From Candidatus Woesearchaeota archaeon (GTDB lineage: Archaea > Nanobdellota > Nanobdellia > Woesearchaeales > SM23-78), in NCBI GenBank assembly GCA_016933095.1, contig JAFGBP010000082.1:1-14468 (forward strand): a stretch of DNA of 14,468 bases, written 5' to 3'. The notes under the pieces were generated by a model. That model worked only from the letters and a program-made list of their open reading frames with translations, was not told where the DNA came from and made no database searches. The translations under genes and the position numbers were made by a program. Shown piece after piece: positions 5,888-13,153 of this stretch. Every line of letters begins with the position of its first letter. Within the stretch, counting starts at the first letter, position 1.

Positions 5888-7261
5888 ATGGGTCGCGAAA
5901 TAAGGCGAAATGGGAACCATCACCTGCTGGAAGGCTCAGTGCTGAAATCCATCATTAAGATATCCGTCCCGGTCATATTTGCCAACATCCTCCAAACCAT
6001 CTACCAATTGATAGACACTTTTTGGGTGGGCCGGCTCGGAGAAGCAGCAGTCGCCGCAGTCTCTCTGAGCTTTCCAATACTCTTCTTCATTATCTCGTTC
6101 GCTACAGGATTCACGACTGCAGGATCAATCCTCGTCGCGCAGTACAACGGCAAAGGTGATAAGAAGGACGTGTCCTTGTCAGCTGGCCAGACACTCTCGC
6201 TCGTAACCCTGATTTCATTGGCCGTCACGATCATCGGATACTTCTTGTCAGGCCCCATACTGTCCATACTTACGAACGACCCTGCTGTGCTCTTGCCTGC
6301 AACCTCCTACCTGCAAATATCATTCATCGGAGTCGTAGCCATGTTCCTCTACATGGTGTTCCAGTCATCCCTGAGAGGAGTGGGTGAGGTCAAGTTCCCG
6401 ATGATAGTAATATTCTCAACGGTTATACTTAACTTCTTCCTTGACCCTGTGTTCATGTTCGGATGGAAGTTCATACCCGCGATGGGAGTTTCAGGAGTTG
6501 CCTGGGCGACATTTGTCACGACCTCATTATCTGCTGTTGTCGGACTGTTCTCTCTGTGGCTTGGCACTCACGGAGTCAAGCTGCATGTATCCGACTTGAA
6601 GCTTCGCTTGTCCTGGATTAAGAGGCTCTTCAAGCTTGGAGTTCCTTCCTCGCTTGAGTTCTCATCAAGGTCTTTTGGCATGTTCGCCATGATATTCATA
6701 GTCTCGACCCTCGGGACGACAGTCGTCGCCGCCTACGGCATTGGTGCGAGGATCCTTAGTTTTATCATCATTCCAGCCGTCGGATTATCGATCGGCACGA
6801 CGGCTCTCGTCGGGAACAACATCGGCGCAAAGAAATACGGGCGGGCCGATGAGATTCTTGGAACGGGCATGAAGATAGGCTTCTGGACACTCACAGTCCT
6901 TGGTGCAATCTTGTTCCTCTTTGCAGAGCCCATAACGGCTTTCTTTGTGCCAGGAGAGCCGGACGTCATCTCAATGTCAACCACGTTCATAAGAATCATG
7001 GCTCTTACATTTGGTTGTATAGGATTGCAGATGGCTCTCATGGGCGCCTTGAAAGCAGCCGGTAAGACAACCCAGGCCATGTCTCAGGCAGTCTTCCAGG
7101 CGGTTAGCTTATTGTTGGTGAGCTCGCTATTGCTGTTTGTATTCAAGATTGGGGAGATAAGCATCTGGGTTGCATACCCATTATCGAACGTCCTCTCGCT
7201 CGGGCTCATCCTTTACTTCTATTTCAAGCGGAAGGAATGGCTCTACAAGAGGATGGTTTAA
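5888..7261 (+). CDS. MATE family multidrug/organic cation efflux transporter
   Basis: A 457-residue membrane protein with about 12 hydrophobic segments in two homologous halves, the normal size and layout of the MATE family. The first half opens with the pattern PVIFANILQTIYQLIDTFWVG followed by a LG..A.AAV stretch. The loop QYNGKGDKKD (around residues 85-95) is mirrored in the second half by VGNNIGAKKYGRADE, the family's internal repeat signature. MATE proteins export cationic drugs or metabolites using a sodium or proton gradient. The sequence resembles the NorM/DinF-like prokaryotic branch, but the substrate cannot be read from it. It has its own TATA element and stands alone, with no neighbouring regulator. 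A weak hairpin (ggcggat and attcgcc, 7276-7299) follows the stop. Confidence 0.92.
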   Translation: MGREIRRNGNHHLLEGSVLKSIIKISVPVIFANILQTIYQLIDTFWVGRLGEAAVAAVSLSFPILFFIISFATGFTTAGSILVAQYNGKGDKKDVSLSAGQTLSLVTLISLAVTIIGYFLSGPILSILTNDPAVLLPATSYLQISFIGVVAMFLYMVFQSSLRGVGEVKFPMIVIFSTVILNFFLDPVFMFGWKFIPAMGVSGVAWATFVTTSLSAVVGLFSLWLGTHGVKLHVSDLKLRLSWIKRLFKLGVPSSLEFSSRSFGMFAMIFIVSTLGTTVVAAYGIGARILSFIIIPAVGLSIGTTALVGNNIGAKKYGRADEILGTGMKIGFWTLTVLGAILFLFAEPITAFFVPGEPDVISMSTTFIRIMALTFGCIGLQMALMGALKAAGKTTQAMSQAVFQAVSLLLVSSLLLFVFKIGEISIWVAYPLSNVLSLGLILYFYFKRKEWLYKRMV

Positions 7262-7275
7262 TGCGTGAATGGCTT

Positions 7276-7299
7276 GGCGGATTATGTCTGGTATTCGCC
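7276..7299 (+). terminator. Hairpin after the MATE gene
   Basis: ggcggat (7276-7282) and attcgcc (7293-7299) form a 7-bp stem with one G-T pair and a 10-base loop, 14 bases after the stop codon. There is no T tract behind it, so the terminator role is tentative. Confidence 0.3.
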
Positions 7300-7353
7300 A
7301 CGCGTCAACGTCCCCATTTGACTTAATTGACTTGACATCGCTTTAGTCTTGAT

Positions 7354-7365
7354 AGATTTATAAAG
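7354..7365 (+). promoter_or_regulatory. TATA-like promoter of the secreted protein gene
   Basis: agatttataaag is centred near 7361, 28 bases before the ATG at 7389, again with no Shine-Dalgarno site between. A leaderless message is expected. Confidence 0.6.
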
Positions 7366-7388
7366 AGTCCTGCGTTCCCTTTCTTTCC

Positions 7389-8333
7389 ATGAAAAGTTTA
7401 GCTTCATACCCTGCGGGTGCACTCCTGATAGCATTGTCCTTATCGCCTTTGACGTCATCTTCATCTGCGGCTCCATTTCACGAGCACGCTGCTCAGAATA
7501 CAGTAAAAAAGATCCCTGAGGATGTTGTCGTCGACTTCAAGGTCCAGCTTCCGCCAGGCCCTGACGAGAAAGAGCCGAGACTTGTGTTTCAAGGAGAGTG
7601 GGGCGACGCGGTGAGGTACATGAGCCGCGTCACTAGGCAGAGCGTGAGGGAGCACAGCTACATTTACGTGAAGAAAGAGAAGAAGCTGTTTGAGTACGGA
7701 GCGACGAGTTCGGCGTTTGAGATAGTCTATGATAATTACGCAGCGCAGAAGATCATCCTCGCATTTCCTGGAGAGAAGTACGAGCTGCACACCCACGCCA
7801 ATTTTTATGATCCTGACCTGGTTAAGGCCTACGAAGAGCGCTTGGAGAAGTCCAGGGGAGAACTTGAGTCAGTCGCGTCACGCTTCTGCAACCTGAATGG
7901 CTTTGGCTTTATAGAAGACCGTGTTAAGGACTGCTACGTGCCTAGTCCTAAGGAGGATTTAGGCGTTCAAATGAGTCCTGAAAGGCTCTGCGAGACTGTT
8001 CGGTTGGAAAGAAACATAGTCGAGGCATACAAGCGTTACAGGGTGATCAACGCTACGCTTCTTCCGAGCGGCAATGACTTGTATGCTTCAATGCTGATCA
8101 AGCTCGCGGAGCCAGGAAAAATAACTTCAGGCATCATCGTGTCGACTGATAACATCAGGATACCTGTTGTCTGGTATGATGCAGCGCCTCATAGCGACGT
8201 GGAGTCTTATAGGAAGCTCATCCATGATGCGCTTCGCCTCTCAGGATACCTCTCTTTCGGGAAGATTGACGAGATTATGAAGAAGGCAGAAGACTTTGGG
8301 ATAAAAATAAGGCATGAAGACGTGAATCATTGA
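7389..8333 (+). CDS. Secreted protein of unknown function with HxH and SxxD motifs
   Basis: A 314-residue protein that I do not recognise. Residues 1-28 form a signal peptide: Lys2, a hydrophobic core about 8-21, a Ser-rich stretch, then Ala-Ala as a likely cleavage site. The mature part is mixed alpha/beta. His134-Thr-His136 follows a predicted strand (EKYELHTH), and Ser227-Gly-Asn-Asp230 follows a second hydrophobic strand (NATLLPS). In JAMM/MPN metalloproteases a Glu, an HxH and a following SxxD bind zinc, normally with seven residues between HxH and Ser. Here about 90 residues intervene, including a Glu/Arg-rich helix (147-165) and three cysteines (167, 182, 201). The later strand IIVSTDNIRIPVVWYD also fits a JAMM-like core. 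This is an inference; another metal site or none is equally possible. It sits alone between a MATE gene and convergent IMPDH. Confidence 0.7.
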   Translation: MKSLASYPAGALLIALSLSPLTSSSSAAPFHEHAAQNTVKKIPEDVVVDFKVQLPPGPDEKEPRLVFQGEWGDAVRYMSRVTRQSVREHSYIYVKKEKKLFEYGATSSAFEIVYDNYAAQKIILAFPGEKYELHTHANFYDPDLVKAYEERLEKSRGELESVASRFCNLNGFGFIEDRVKDCYVPSPKEDLGVQMSPERLCETVRLERNIVEAYKRYRVINATLLPSGNDLYASMLIKLAEPGKITSGIIVSTDNIRIPVVWYDAAPHSDVESYRKLIHDALRLSGYLSFGKIDEIMKKAEDFGIKIRHEDVNH

Positions 8334-8371
8334 AGGGTCTGGATTGATGACAAGGTTAAGATAAAGTGTTC

Positions 8372-8385
8372 TCTCAGATCTGAGA
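8372..8385. terminator. 14-bp palindrome between convergent genes
   Basis: tctcagatctgaga is a perfect palindrome midway between the plus-strand secreted protein gene (ends 8333) and the minus-strand IMPDH gene (ends 8449). A T5 tract follows on the plus strand at about 8434. It could be a bidirectional terminator; as a palindrome with no loop it would fold with a few central bases unpaired. Confidence 0.35.
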
Positions 8386-8448
8386 ATGCAAATGGTGCTT
8401 CGGGTTTTGGCATGCAACGCCAGGTCTCTTACGTCTTTTTCATCTTGA

Positions 8449-10014
8449 TTACATCTCGACGTTGATTCCTGATTCTTTAAACGCGCCCGATGCGCGCTTC
8501 TCAAACCTCAGCTTTCCTGAACGCAGCTTTAAGTGAAGCTCTTGGATGTTGCGGCAGTTCAGAGCGTGGAATCCTGAGATCATCGCGTCCCTTATGAGCG
8601 GAACCCACTTGTGGATGCTGCCCTTGTACTCTACCTTTCCGCTCACGCCTTGGGGCATCTTGCCATACCCTCTGATGCCTCCGACGTTGGCTTCGGCAGA
8701 ACCCATCCCCCGATAATCCTTGTAAGGAAGGCCTGTGCGAGGGTTTATCTTGATGTTCCCAGGAGACTCATCAGTCCCTGCCAGTATGTTGCCGAGCATG
8801 ACCGCGTCCGCACCTACAGCCAGCGCCTTGACGATGTCACCAGCCTCTTTGATGCCGCCGTCAGCGATCGTCCTCATCTTAGAGCCCTCATCAGCAAGCT
8901 GCTGGGCGCAGGAATAAATTCCGCTGGCAGACGCCCTCGAGACCCCGATAGTGCCTGCAGTCGTGCAGATACTTCCGGATCCTTGGCCTGCCCTGAAGCA
9001 GTCCACGACGTGAAGGTCATGAAGATGCATCGCTGCCTGGCCGGTGGATATGTTCCCTCCCATGAGCAGCTTGTTAGGATACTCCTCTGCTATGAACATG
9101 AGCATCTTCTCCGCGTACTTGGTATAGCCCTGCGAAGTATCCACGACGACCCCGTCAGCCCCTGCGGCGAAAGCCCTCTCTAGCATCTCAGGAGTCCTAT
9201 CAAACCTCGTGTCGACTGCGAAGAGGACTCTCAAGCGCTTCTTATCATCCTTTGTGGCTAGGGGGTACTGCTCGTTCTTATCAAGGTCAGAGCGCGTGAC
9301 TAGCGACGCAAGGTTTCCCTTCTCGTTCACGATCGGGAGATATAGCAGGTGTTCCTCCCAAAGAAGTGCGTTGGCTTCTTTCAAGGTGATGGGCTTCTTG
9401 CCGTGTATAAGCTTGCTTAGAGGTATCATGCGCTCAGAGACCGTCATCGAGAGATGAGACGAGCGCGAATAATCCTGCTTTCGAAGAAGTCCGACGAGCT
9501 TTCCATGAGGGCTGCCATCCTCAGTGACTGGAAATGTGTCGATGACAGAGTTCCCGACTTTATTTTCCATACCGATCCTTAAAACTTCTTGAATTGTATG
9601 GTTGGGGGAAACTGTGATGGGATCCTCTATGAAGCCGTTCTCGAAACGCTTGACGCGCTCGATCTCCCTGATCTGCTCATCGAAATCTCGCTCCCCATTC
9701 TCCTTCTTATGGTTGTAATGGATGACACCGATTCCGCCCTCCAATGCGATGGCGATGCAGAGGTCACTGTTGGTCACAGTATCCATAGGCGCGGCTATGA
9801 TGGGGGTCTTGAGGACGATGCCCTTTCCGAGGTTAGCCTCGAAAGAGATGTCTTCCTTGTCGATGTCAGTGAAGCTCGTGTCAAGGATTGTGAAGTCAGA
9901 ATATGAGAGGCCTTCGCCGTTCTTGAATAGGCTGCTTGCTGAAGTGCCAGAATAATCTTGTTTTTCCAGTCCTGGGTTTTCAGGACTTTCATCAGAATTA
10001 TTTTCTCGTGCCAT
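8449..10014 (-). CDS. guaB: Inosine-5'-monophosphate dehydrogenase with CBS pair
   Basis: A 521-residue enzyme converting IMP to XMP with NAD, the committed step to GMP. Visible features are the N-terminal SYSDFTILD, the PMDTVTNSD strand, and a CBS-domain pair at about 130-250 (FIEDPITVSP and the LVTRSDLDKN end). Then come the VVVDTSQG strand, the catalytic loop GSGSICTT with Cys350, ADGGIKEAGDIVKALA for phosphate binding, and YRGMGSAEAN. The C-terminus (QGVSGKVEYKGSIHK and SGKLRFEKRAS) reads much like animal IMPDH rather than typical archaeal or bacterial forms. The flap between GMGS and MPQGV is about 10 residues shorter than usual. The Arg-Tyr dyad is seen only as Arg448-Gly-Tyr450, so flap chemistry may differ. 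The CBS pair argues against GMP reductase. A TATA element lies 27 bases upstream, so the gene is probably leaderless and independent of the radical SAM gene 61 bases upstream. Confidence 0.93.
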   Translation of the reverse strand: MARENNSDESPENPGLEKQDYSGTSASSLFKNGEGLSYSDFTILDTSFTDIDKEDISFEANLGKGIVLKTPIIAAPMDTVTNSDLCIAIALEGGIGVIHYNHKKENGERDFDEQIREIERVKRFENGFIEDPITVSPNHTIQEVLRIGMENKVGNSVIDTFPVTEDGSPHGKLVGLLRKQDYSRSSHLSMTVSERMIPLSKLIHGKKPITLKEANALLWEEHLLYLPIVNEKGNLASLVTRSDLDKNEQYPLATKDDKKRLRVLFAVDTRFDRTPEMLERAFAAGADGVVVDTSQGYTKYAEKMLMFIAEEYPNKLLMGGNISTGQAAMHLHDLHVVDCFRAGQGSGSICTTAGTIGVSRASASGIYSCAQQLADEGSKMRTIADGGIKEAGDIVKALAVGADAVMLGNILAGTDESPGNIKINPRTGLPYKDYRGMGSAEANVGGIRGYGKMPQGVSGKVEYKGSIHKWVPLIRDAMISGFHALNCRNIQELHLKLRSGKLRFEKRASGAFKESGINVEM

Positions 10015-10034
10015 AGTTGGCAGGAGAAGGGGTT

Positions 10035-10048
10035 GTTTTTAAATTTTG
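10035..10048 (-). promoter_or_regulatory. guaB: TATA-like promoter of the IMPDH gene
   Basis: On the minus strand caaaatttaaaaac is centred near 10041, 27 bases before the ATG at 10014. It occupies the 61-base gap after the radical SAM gene, so IMPDH can be transcribed on its own and leaderless. Confidence 0.6.
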
Positions 10049-10075
10049 CGGCCGGAACAGTGGTTTTGCGCTTCT

Positions 10076-10921
10076 TTAGCCGTAGAGCTTGAGGCATAGT
10101 GCGCAGGCGCCGTTCTTTTTCACGTACTCAGCGACGAACTTCTCGTCGTGCCCTTGGGCGATCGCTATCGCCGCGACTCCTCCGCGCTCATATTCCTGAA
10201 TGGCAGGATCCTGCCTCGCCTTCGCGACGATGCTCTCGAGCGGCTCTTCGAAGAGGTTTCCAGGATATGAAAATACTGAATAGCAGCAAGAGTAAACTCG
10301 GCCGTCCTCGCGGATCGTCAAATGCTGTTTTCTGAGGGAGTTGTTGCAGTCAAGGATGCCGCTCCGGTCAGTATCCTTGTTGGGAGTCGTCTTCTCCGCA
10401 CTTCTTCCTTTTGAGAATGCGTATCCGATCGCATCTATTCCCCCGAAACGGGTCCGGATGCCTGCTCTCTTCGCCACATCATATATGCTCTGGAGTGCTT
10501 CTTCTGTCACTCCCTGGCTGGTGTGGAACTGGTCTCGGGATACATCGAGATAGGATACCTCGAAGTCGGAGAGCTTTTTTATGACTTTCTTTGTTGCATA
10601 AGGGCTCTTGGCCCATAGACCATTGGTCTGCAGGTTAATTGTTATCTGTCGGGACTCCGCGCCTTTTCTTGTCGTGCGGCGTCGTTCCTTATTCTCCCTC
10701 TTGACTATGCTGAGGTAGTTGTAGAGCTGCTCTTGCATCGTGAATACTTCGCCGCCTGTGATGACGAGCCTGATCTTTTTTTTCGGCAGGTTATCGACTG
10801 CTTTCTGGAAGTTCTCGGTGCTGACGGTCGTGTGTTCGAGTCCTGGGCCCGCCGAGAGATAGCAGTGTCCGCACTTGAGGTTGCAGTTTCTGGTTGTGAC
10901 GAAATAAATGTCAGGTGGCAT
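10076..10921 (-). CDS. Radical SAM protein with SPASM-like C-terminal cysteines
   Basis: A 281-residue protein with the radical SAM cluster motif Cys13-x3-Cys17-x2-Cys20 close to the N-terminus and the SAM-binding TGGE at 55-58, followed by INLQTNG at 95-101. The C-terminal third has Cys192, Cys212-Cys213 and Cys273-x2-Cys276. Cys192 to about residue 225 (HLTIREDGRVYSCCYS, then a GNL.E.PLESI pattern) reads like a SPASM or Twitch domain that binds an auxiliary iron-sulfur cluster. Such enzymes often modify peptides or proteins, but no precursor peptide is evident nearby and I do not assign a substrate. Residues 75-92 are a very basic loop. A TATA element lies 27 bases upstream, and two sets of palindromic sites crowd the promoter. 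IMPDH follows on the same strand with its own promoter. Confidence 0.85.
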   Translation of the reverse strand: MPPDIYFVTTRNCNLKCGHCYLSAGPGLEHTTVSTENFQKAVDNLPKKKIRLVITGGEVFTMQEQLYNYLSIVKRENKERRRTTRKGAESRQITINLQTNGLWAKSPYATKKVIKKLSDFEVSYLDVSRDQFHTSQGVTEEALQSIYDVAKRAGIRTRFGGIDAIGYAFSKGRSAEKTTPNKDTDRSGILDCNNSLRKQHLTIREDGRVYSCCYSVFSYPGNLFEEPLESIVAKARQDPAIQEYERGGVAAIAIAQGHDEKFVAEYVKKNGACALCLKLYG

Positions 10922-10922
10922 C

Positions 10923-10935
10923 CCGTTCAGAACGG
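10923..10935. promoter_or_regulatory. 13-bp palindrome at the radical SAM start site
   Basis: ccgttc-a-gaacgg is a perfect inverted repeat with a single central base. It lies between the TATA element and the ATG of the radical SAM gene, overlapping the expected transcription start. That is a classic position for a repressor operator. The operator role is inferred. Confidence 0.45.
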
Positions 10936-10942
10936 TCTGTTC

Positions 10943-10956
10943 CTTTATAAAATTTT
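10943..10956 (-). promoter_or_regulatory. TATA-like promoter of the radical SAM gene
   Basis: On the minus strand aaattttataaagg is centred near 10948, 27 bases before the ATG at 10921. It is flanked by a palindrome downstream (10923-10935) and GTTAAC repeats upstream. Confidence 0.65.
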
Positions 10957-10978
10957 TGCTTTGTAATCACTATATCGT

Positions 10979-11004
10979 AGTTAACAAATTTTCTGCTGTT
11001 AACC
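10979..11004. repeat. Pair of GTTAAC sites upstream of the radical SAM promoter
   Basis: The self-complementary hexamer gttaac occurs at about 10979-10984 and again at about 10998-11003, roughly two helical turns apart, about 30-55 bases upstream of the TATA element. It could be a paired binding site for an activator. Each hexamer is short, so chance is possible. Confidence 0.3.
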
Positions 11005-11008
11005 ACCT

Positions 11009-11060
11009 AAACTCCATTATGGAGTTTTAATGAATAATAACAATGACAGAAAAATAGGCG
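11009..11060 (-). terminator. Hairpin and T tract after the epimerase gene
   Basis: On the minus strand, downstream of the epimerase stop at 11094, a T5 tract (11050-11054) comes first. It is followed by the perfect 8-bp hairpin aaactcca-taa-tggagttt (11009-11027). Read on the plus strand the hairpin is followed by T4. The T tract alone could end the epimerase transcript. Confidence 0.4.
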
Positions 11061-11093
11061 CGAGCTGCAAAAAATGATTAGAAGTGAACGGGA

Positions 11094-12026
11094 TTACTGC
11101 TTATTCGGCGCCTTGAACCACTCGATCGTCTCCTTCATCCCATCCTCGAAGCTAGTGGGCTTGAAGCCGAGCTCCTTCTTAGCCTTCTTAATATCCAGGA
11201 ATATGAACCTGACCTCGCCCTTGATGGCTTCCTTATGAGGTGCCTCCTTGTCTATGCCCAGACCTTTGGCGACAGTCTCATAGACCTTGTTCACAGAAGT
11301 GCCCTCGCCAGATGCCAGGTTGTAGGTCTTGCCGCCGGTTGTCTGTTCTATATTCTCAGCGACTAGCCTGGCGATGTCCTTGACATACAAGAAATCCCTG
11401 GTCTGCTTGCCATCGCCGAAGATCGAGAAGTCCTTTCCCTTCATAAGCCCCTCTACGAAGATCGGGATGACTCTCTTGGTGTCAGGATTGTCCCTAGGCC
11501 CGTAGACGTTTCCGAACCTGAATATGAGATGGTCAAAGCCGTTGTTTATGCAGTAAGACCTGACATAATACTCTGCAGACACCTTGGAACATCCATAAGG
11601 CGACAGCGGAATCTTGTCAGCAGTCTCGGGGACTGGCAGCTTCTTAGGCTCTCCATAAGCAGCGCCACCCGTACCCGTATAGATAATCTTCTTCACGCTC
11701 TCCTTGTGCTTCTGACAAGCCTCCATCACGTTAATCGTGCCAAAGACGTTGGTCTTTGCGTCGAACAGCGGCTCTTCCAGGCTCTTCCTAAGCATCACCT
11801 GAGCGGCGGTGTGGACAACGACGTCGGGATTAAACTTTGAGAAAGCCTTCTCAACCTGCTTAGGCTCAGTTATGTCACCCTTGAAAAGCTCAACACCCTT
11901 AGGAATATAATCCTTCTTCCCAGTCGAAAGGTTGTCAAAGATAAGGACCTCGTGGCCCTTTCCTATCAGTGAGTCAACAATATGGCTTCCTATGAAGCCG
12001 CAGCCGCCAGTAACAAGTATCTTCAT
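11094..12026 (-). CDS. NAD-dependent sugar epimerase/dehydratase (UDP-glucose 4-epimerase-like)
   Basis: A 310-residue extended short-chain dehydrogenase. The N-terminal Rossmann motif is Gly7-x2-Gly10-x2-Gly13 (TGGCGFIGSH), with Asp31-Asn-Leu-Ser-Thr-Gly typical of GalE-type NAD binding. The catalytic Tyr144-x3-Lys148 (SPYGCSK) is preceded by the Thr-rich TGTGGAAYG strand (117-125). FRFGNVYGPRDNP and a DFLYVKDIA stretch are the conserved substrate-domain motifs. The likely job is epimerisation of a nucleotide sugar (UDP-glucose/galactose or N-acetyl or uronate forms) for surface glycans or N-glycosylation; specificity cannot be read. A TATA element 28 bases upstream suggests a leaderless monocistronic message. 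It is not linked in an operon to glycosyltransferases here. Confidence 0.9.
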   Translation of the reverse strand: MKILVTGGCGFIGSHIVDSLIGKGHEVLIFDNLSTGKKDYIPKGVELFKGDITEPKQVEKAFSKFNPDVVVHTAAQVMLRKSLEEPLFDAKTNVFGTINVMEACQKHKESVKKIIYTGTGGAAYGEPKKLPVPETADKIPLSPYGCSKVSAEYYVRSYCINNGFDHLIFRFGNVYGPRDNPDTKRVIPIFVEGLMKGKDFSIFGDGKQTRDFLYVKDIARLVAENIEQTTGGKTYNLASGEGTSVNKVYETVAKGLGIDKEAPHKEAIKGEVRFIFLDIKKAKKELGFKPTSFEDGMKETIEWFKAPNKQ

Positions 12027-12048
12027 GGAGAAAGACTGAGGAAAGCGG

Positions 12049-12060
12049 CTTTTTAAAGTT
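12049..12060 (-). promoter_or_regulatory. TATA-like promoter of the epimerase gene
   Basis: On the minus strand aactttaaaaag is centred near 12054, 28 bases before the ATG at 12026. No Shine-Dalgarno site is present. Confidence 0.6.
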
Positions 12061-12119
12061 TCTGGACTTCAATATTTTTATGAGGATTTCAATAAGAATA
12101 GTGGCTTGTTTCACGTCCT

Positions 12120-13082
12120 TTAACGATTGAAATAAGCCCTAATGTCGATATTCTCGAAGGCGACTTTGCCATCATCCACGCTCAGCAGCCCCACGATCCC
12201 TTGGTCAAGACAGCTGGCATTCCAGAAAAGGCTGGGGACGTACAATCCTTCCTCGACTTTCAATCCTTCAGCGTCTGTTGCGTTGCCCACGGACTCATGT
12301 ATGTGGCCTGTGATGTTGAACCTCACGCCAAGGCTCTTGTAGATCTCTGAGAGCGCTTCGTTTCCGAAATTCTCGTTCATGATGTCGATAGGCGCACCTA
12401 GCTTTTCAAGTTCTTTGGCTGCTTCGACAGGAAATATTACTTTGGCAGGTATGTAATCGCCGTTTAAGTTGAATGGCTCTCTTGCTTTGCCGAATGTGGC
12501 ATAGTCTACACTTAAAACAGTATTAAATCTTCGGGGTACGTGGCTGAATATAATTGTCTTGTCCGGGTCGGTCAAGAGGGTTCGCAGGTCATTTATGTGT
12601 GTGACTTTCATGTCTTTCGGAGCGTTATATGCAGGATCGAGTCGTGACCTCTCTTCTAGGTTGTATCCCATCTGGCTTGCTGGGCCTGCGTGCGAATCTG
12701 ATCCAGGTAGAAAGACTAAGTGGTGGTCTCCTAATTCGAATTTCTGCCTGTCAGCTTTTGTGGTATCTATTATGTTGCTGTGCTTGCTTGTCATCGCGTT
12801 CATGACGGCCTCGAAGATGGGTACTGTGTCGTGGCTTCCTGGCAGAACATAAACTGGCAGTCCGGTCTGAGCTGATTCTTGAAGTAGCGCTGCCATGTAA
12901 TTGGCTTGGCTTTGCTGATCCGGGAATGATCCTACGAGGTCTCCGTTCAGTACTGGGGCCTGGGCTTCTTCCTGCACCAATGCATGAAGGGCTGGCTTGA
13001 AGACTTCTATTGTTTTATCAGGTCCTGCCCTTATCAGGGCGTTCTGGTGTATGTCCGAAATTATCCCGTATGTAGTGCTCAT
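12120..13082 (-). CDS. Calcineurin-like metallophosphoesterase
   Basis: A 320-residue cytoplasmic protein with the dinuclear metallophosphoesterase motifs: Asp10-x-His12 (ISDIH), Gly47-Asp48 (NGD), Gly-Ser83-His84-Asp85 (normally GNHD), His181 in FSHVP, and Gly-His260-x-His262. The only departure is Ser83 where the metal-bridging Asn is usual, which may change metal affinity or activity. The middle region (100-165) and a long insert before the GHxH motif (185-255) are not family-standard and probably shape the substrate pocket. Substrate unknown: members cleave phosphomonoesters, diesters, cyclic nucleotides or nucleic acids. No signal peptide is visible. A TATA element 27 bases upstream implies a leaderless message, and the gene is divergent from the cyclophilin operon. 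Confidence 0.85.
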   Translation of the reverse strand: MSTTYGIISDIHQNALIRAGPDKTIEVFKPALHALVQEEAQAPVLNGDLVGSFPDQQSQANYMAALLQESAQTGLPVYVLPGSHDTVPIFEAVMNAMTSKHSNIIDTTKADRQKFELGDHHLVFLPGSDSHAGPASQMGYNLEERSRLDPAYNAPKDMKVTHINDLRTLLTDPDKTIIFSHVPRRFNTVLSVDYATFGKAREPFNLNGDYIPAKVIFPVEAAKELEKLGAPIDIMNENFGNEALSEIYKSLGVRFNITGHIHESVGNATDAEGLKVEEGLYVPSLFWNASCLDQGIVGLLSVDDGKVAFENIDIRAYFNR

Positions 13083-13103
13083 AGCTTTGTATTCGTGTCT
13101 TTC

Positions 13104-13114
13104 TTTTTAAATCT
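13104..13114 (-). promoter_or_regulatory. TATA-like promoter of the phosphoesterase gene
   Basis: On the minus strand agatttaaaaa is centred near 13109, 27 bases before the ATG at 13082, with no Shine-Dalgarno site. Confidence 0.6.
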
Positions 13115-13122
13115 TTCGCTTT

Positions 13123-13146
13123 TGACACCATTATATAGTAGTGTCA
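13123..13146. repeat. Inverted repeat tgacac-N12-gtgtca around a TATA-like core
   Basis: tgacac (13123-13128) and gtgtca (13141-13146) are perfect complements flanking cattatatagta, which itself looks like a TATA element for plus-strand transcription. A dimeric regulator bound here would block TBP on the plus strand. It also lies just upstream of the divergent phosphoesterase promoter. Confidence 0.4.
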
Positions 13147-13153
13147 TAAATTA

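Noticed and set aside
8611..9183. 190-residue ORF antisense to IMPDH
   Set aside because: It lies entirely within the well-supported IMPDH gene on the other strand, has no promoter or ribosome site and no recognisable motif.
9589..9906. 105-residue ORF antisense to IMPDH N-terminus
   Set aside because: It is a shadow of the conserved IMPDH strands; no start signal or domain.
10076..13082. Minus-strand genes as a single operon
   Set aside because: Each gene has its own TATA element at 27-28 bases and gaps of 61-172 bases, so they are better read as separate transcription units.
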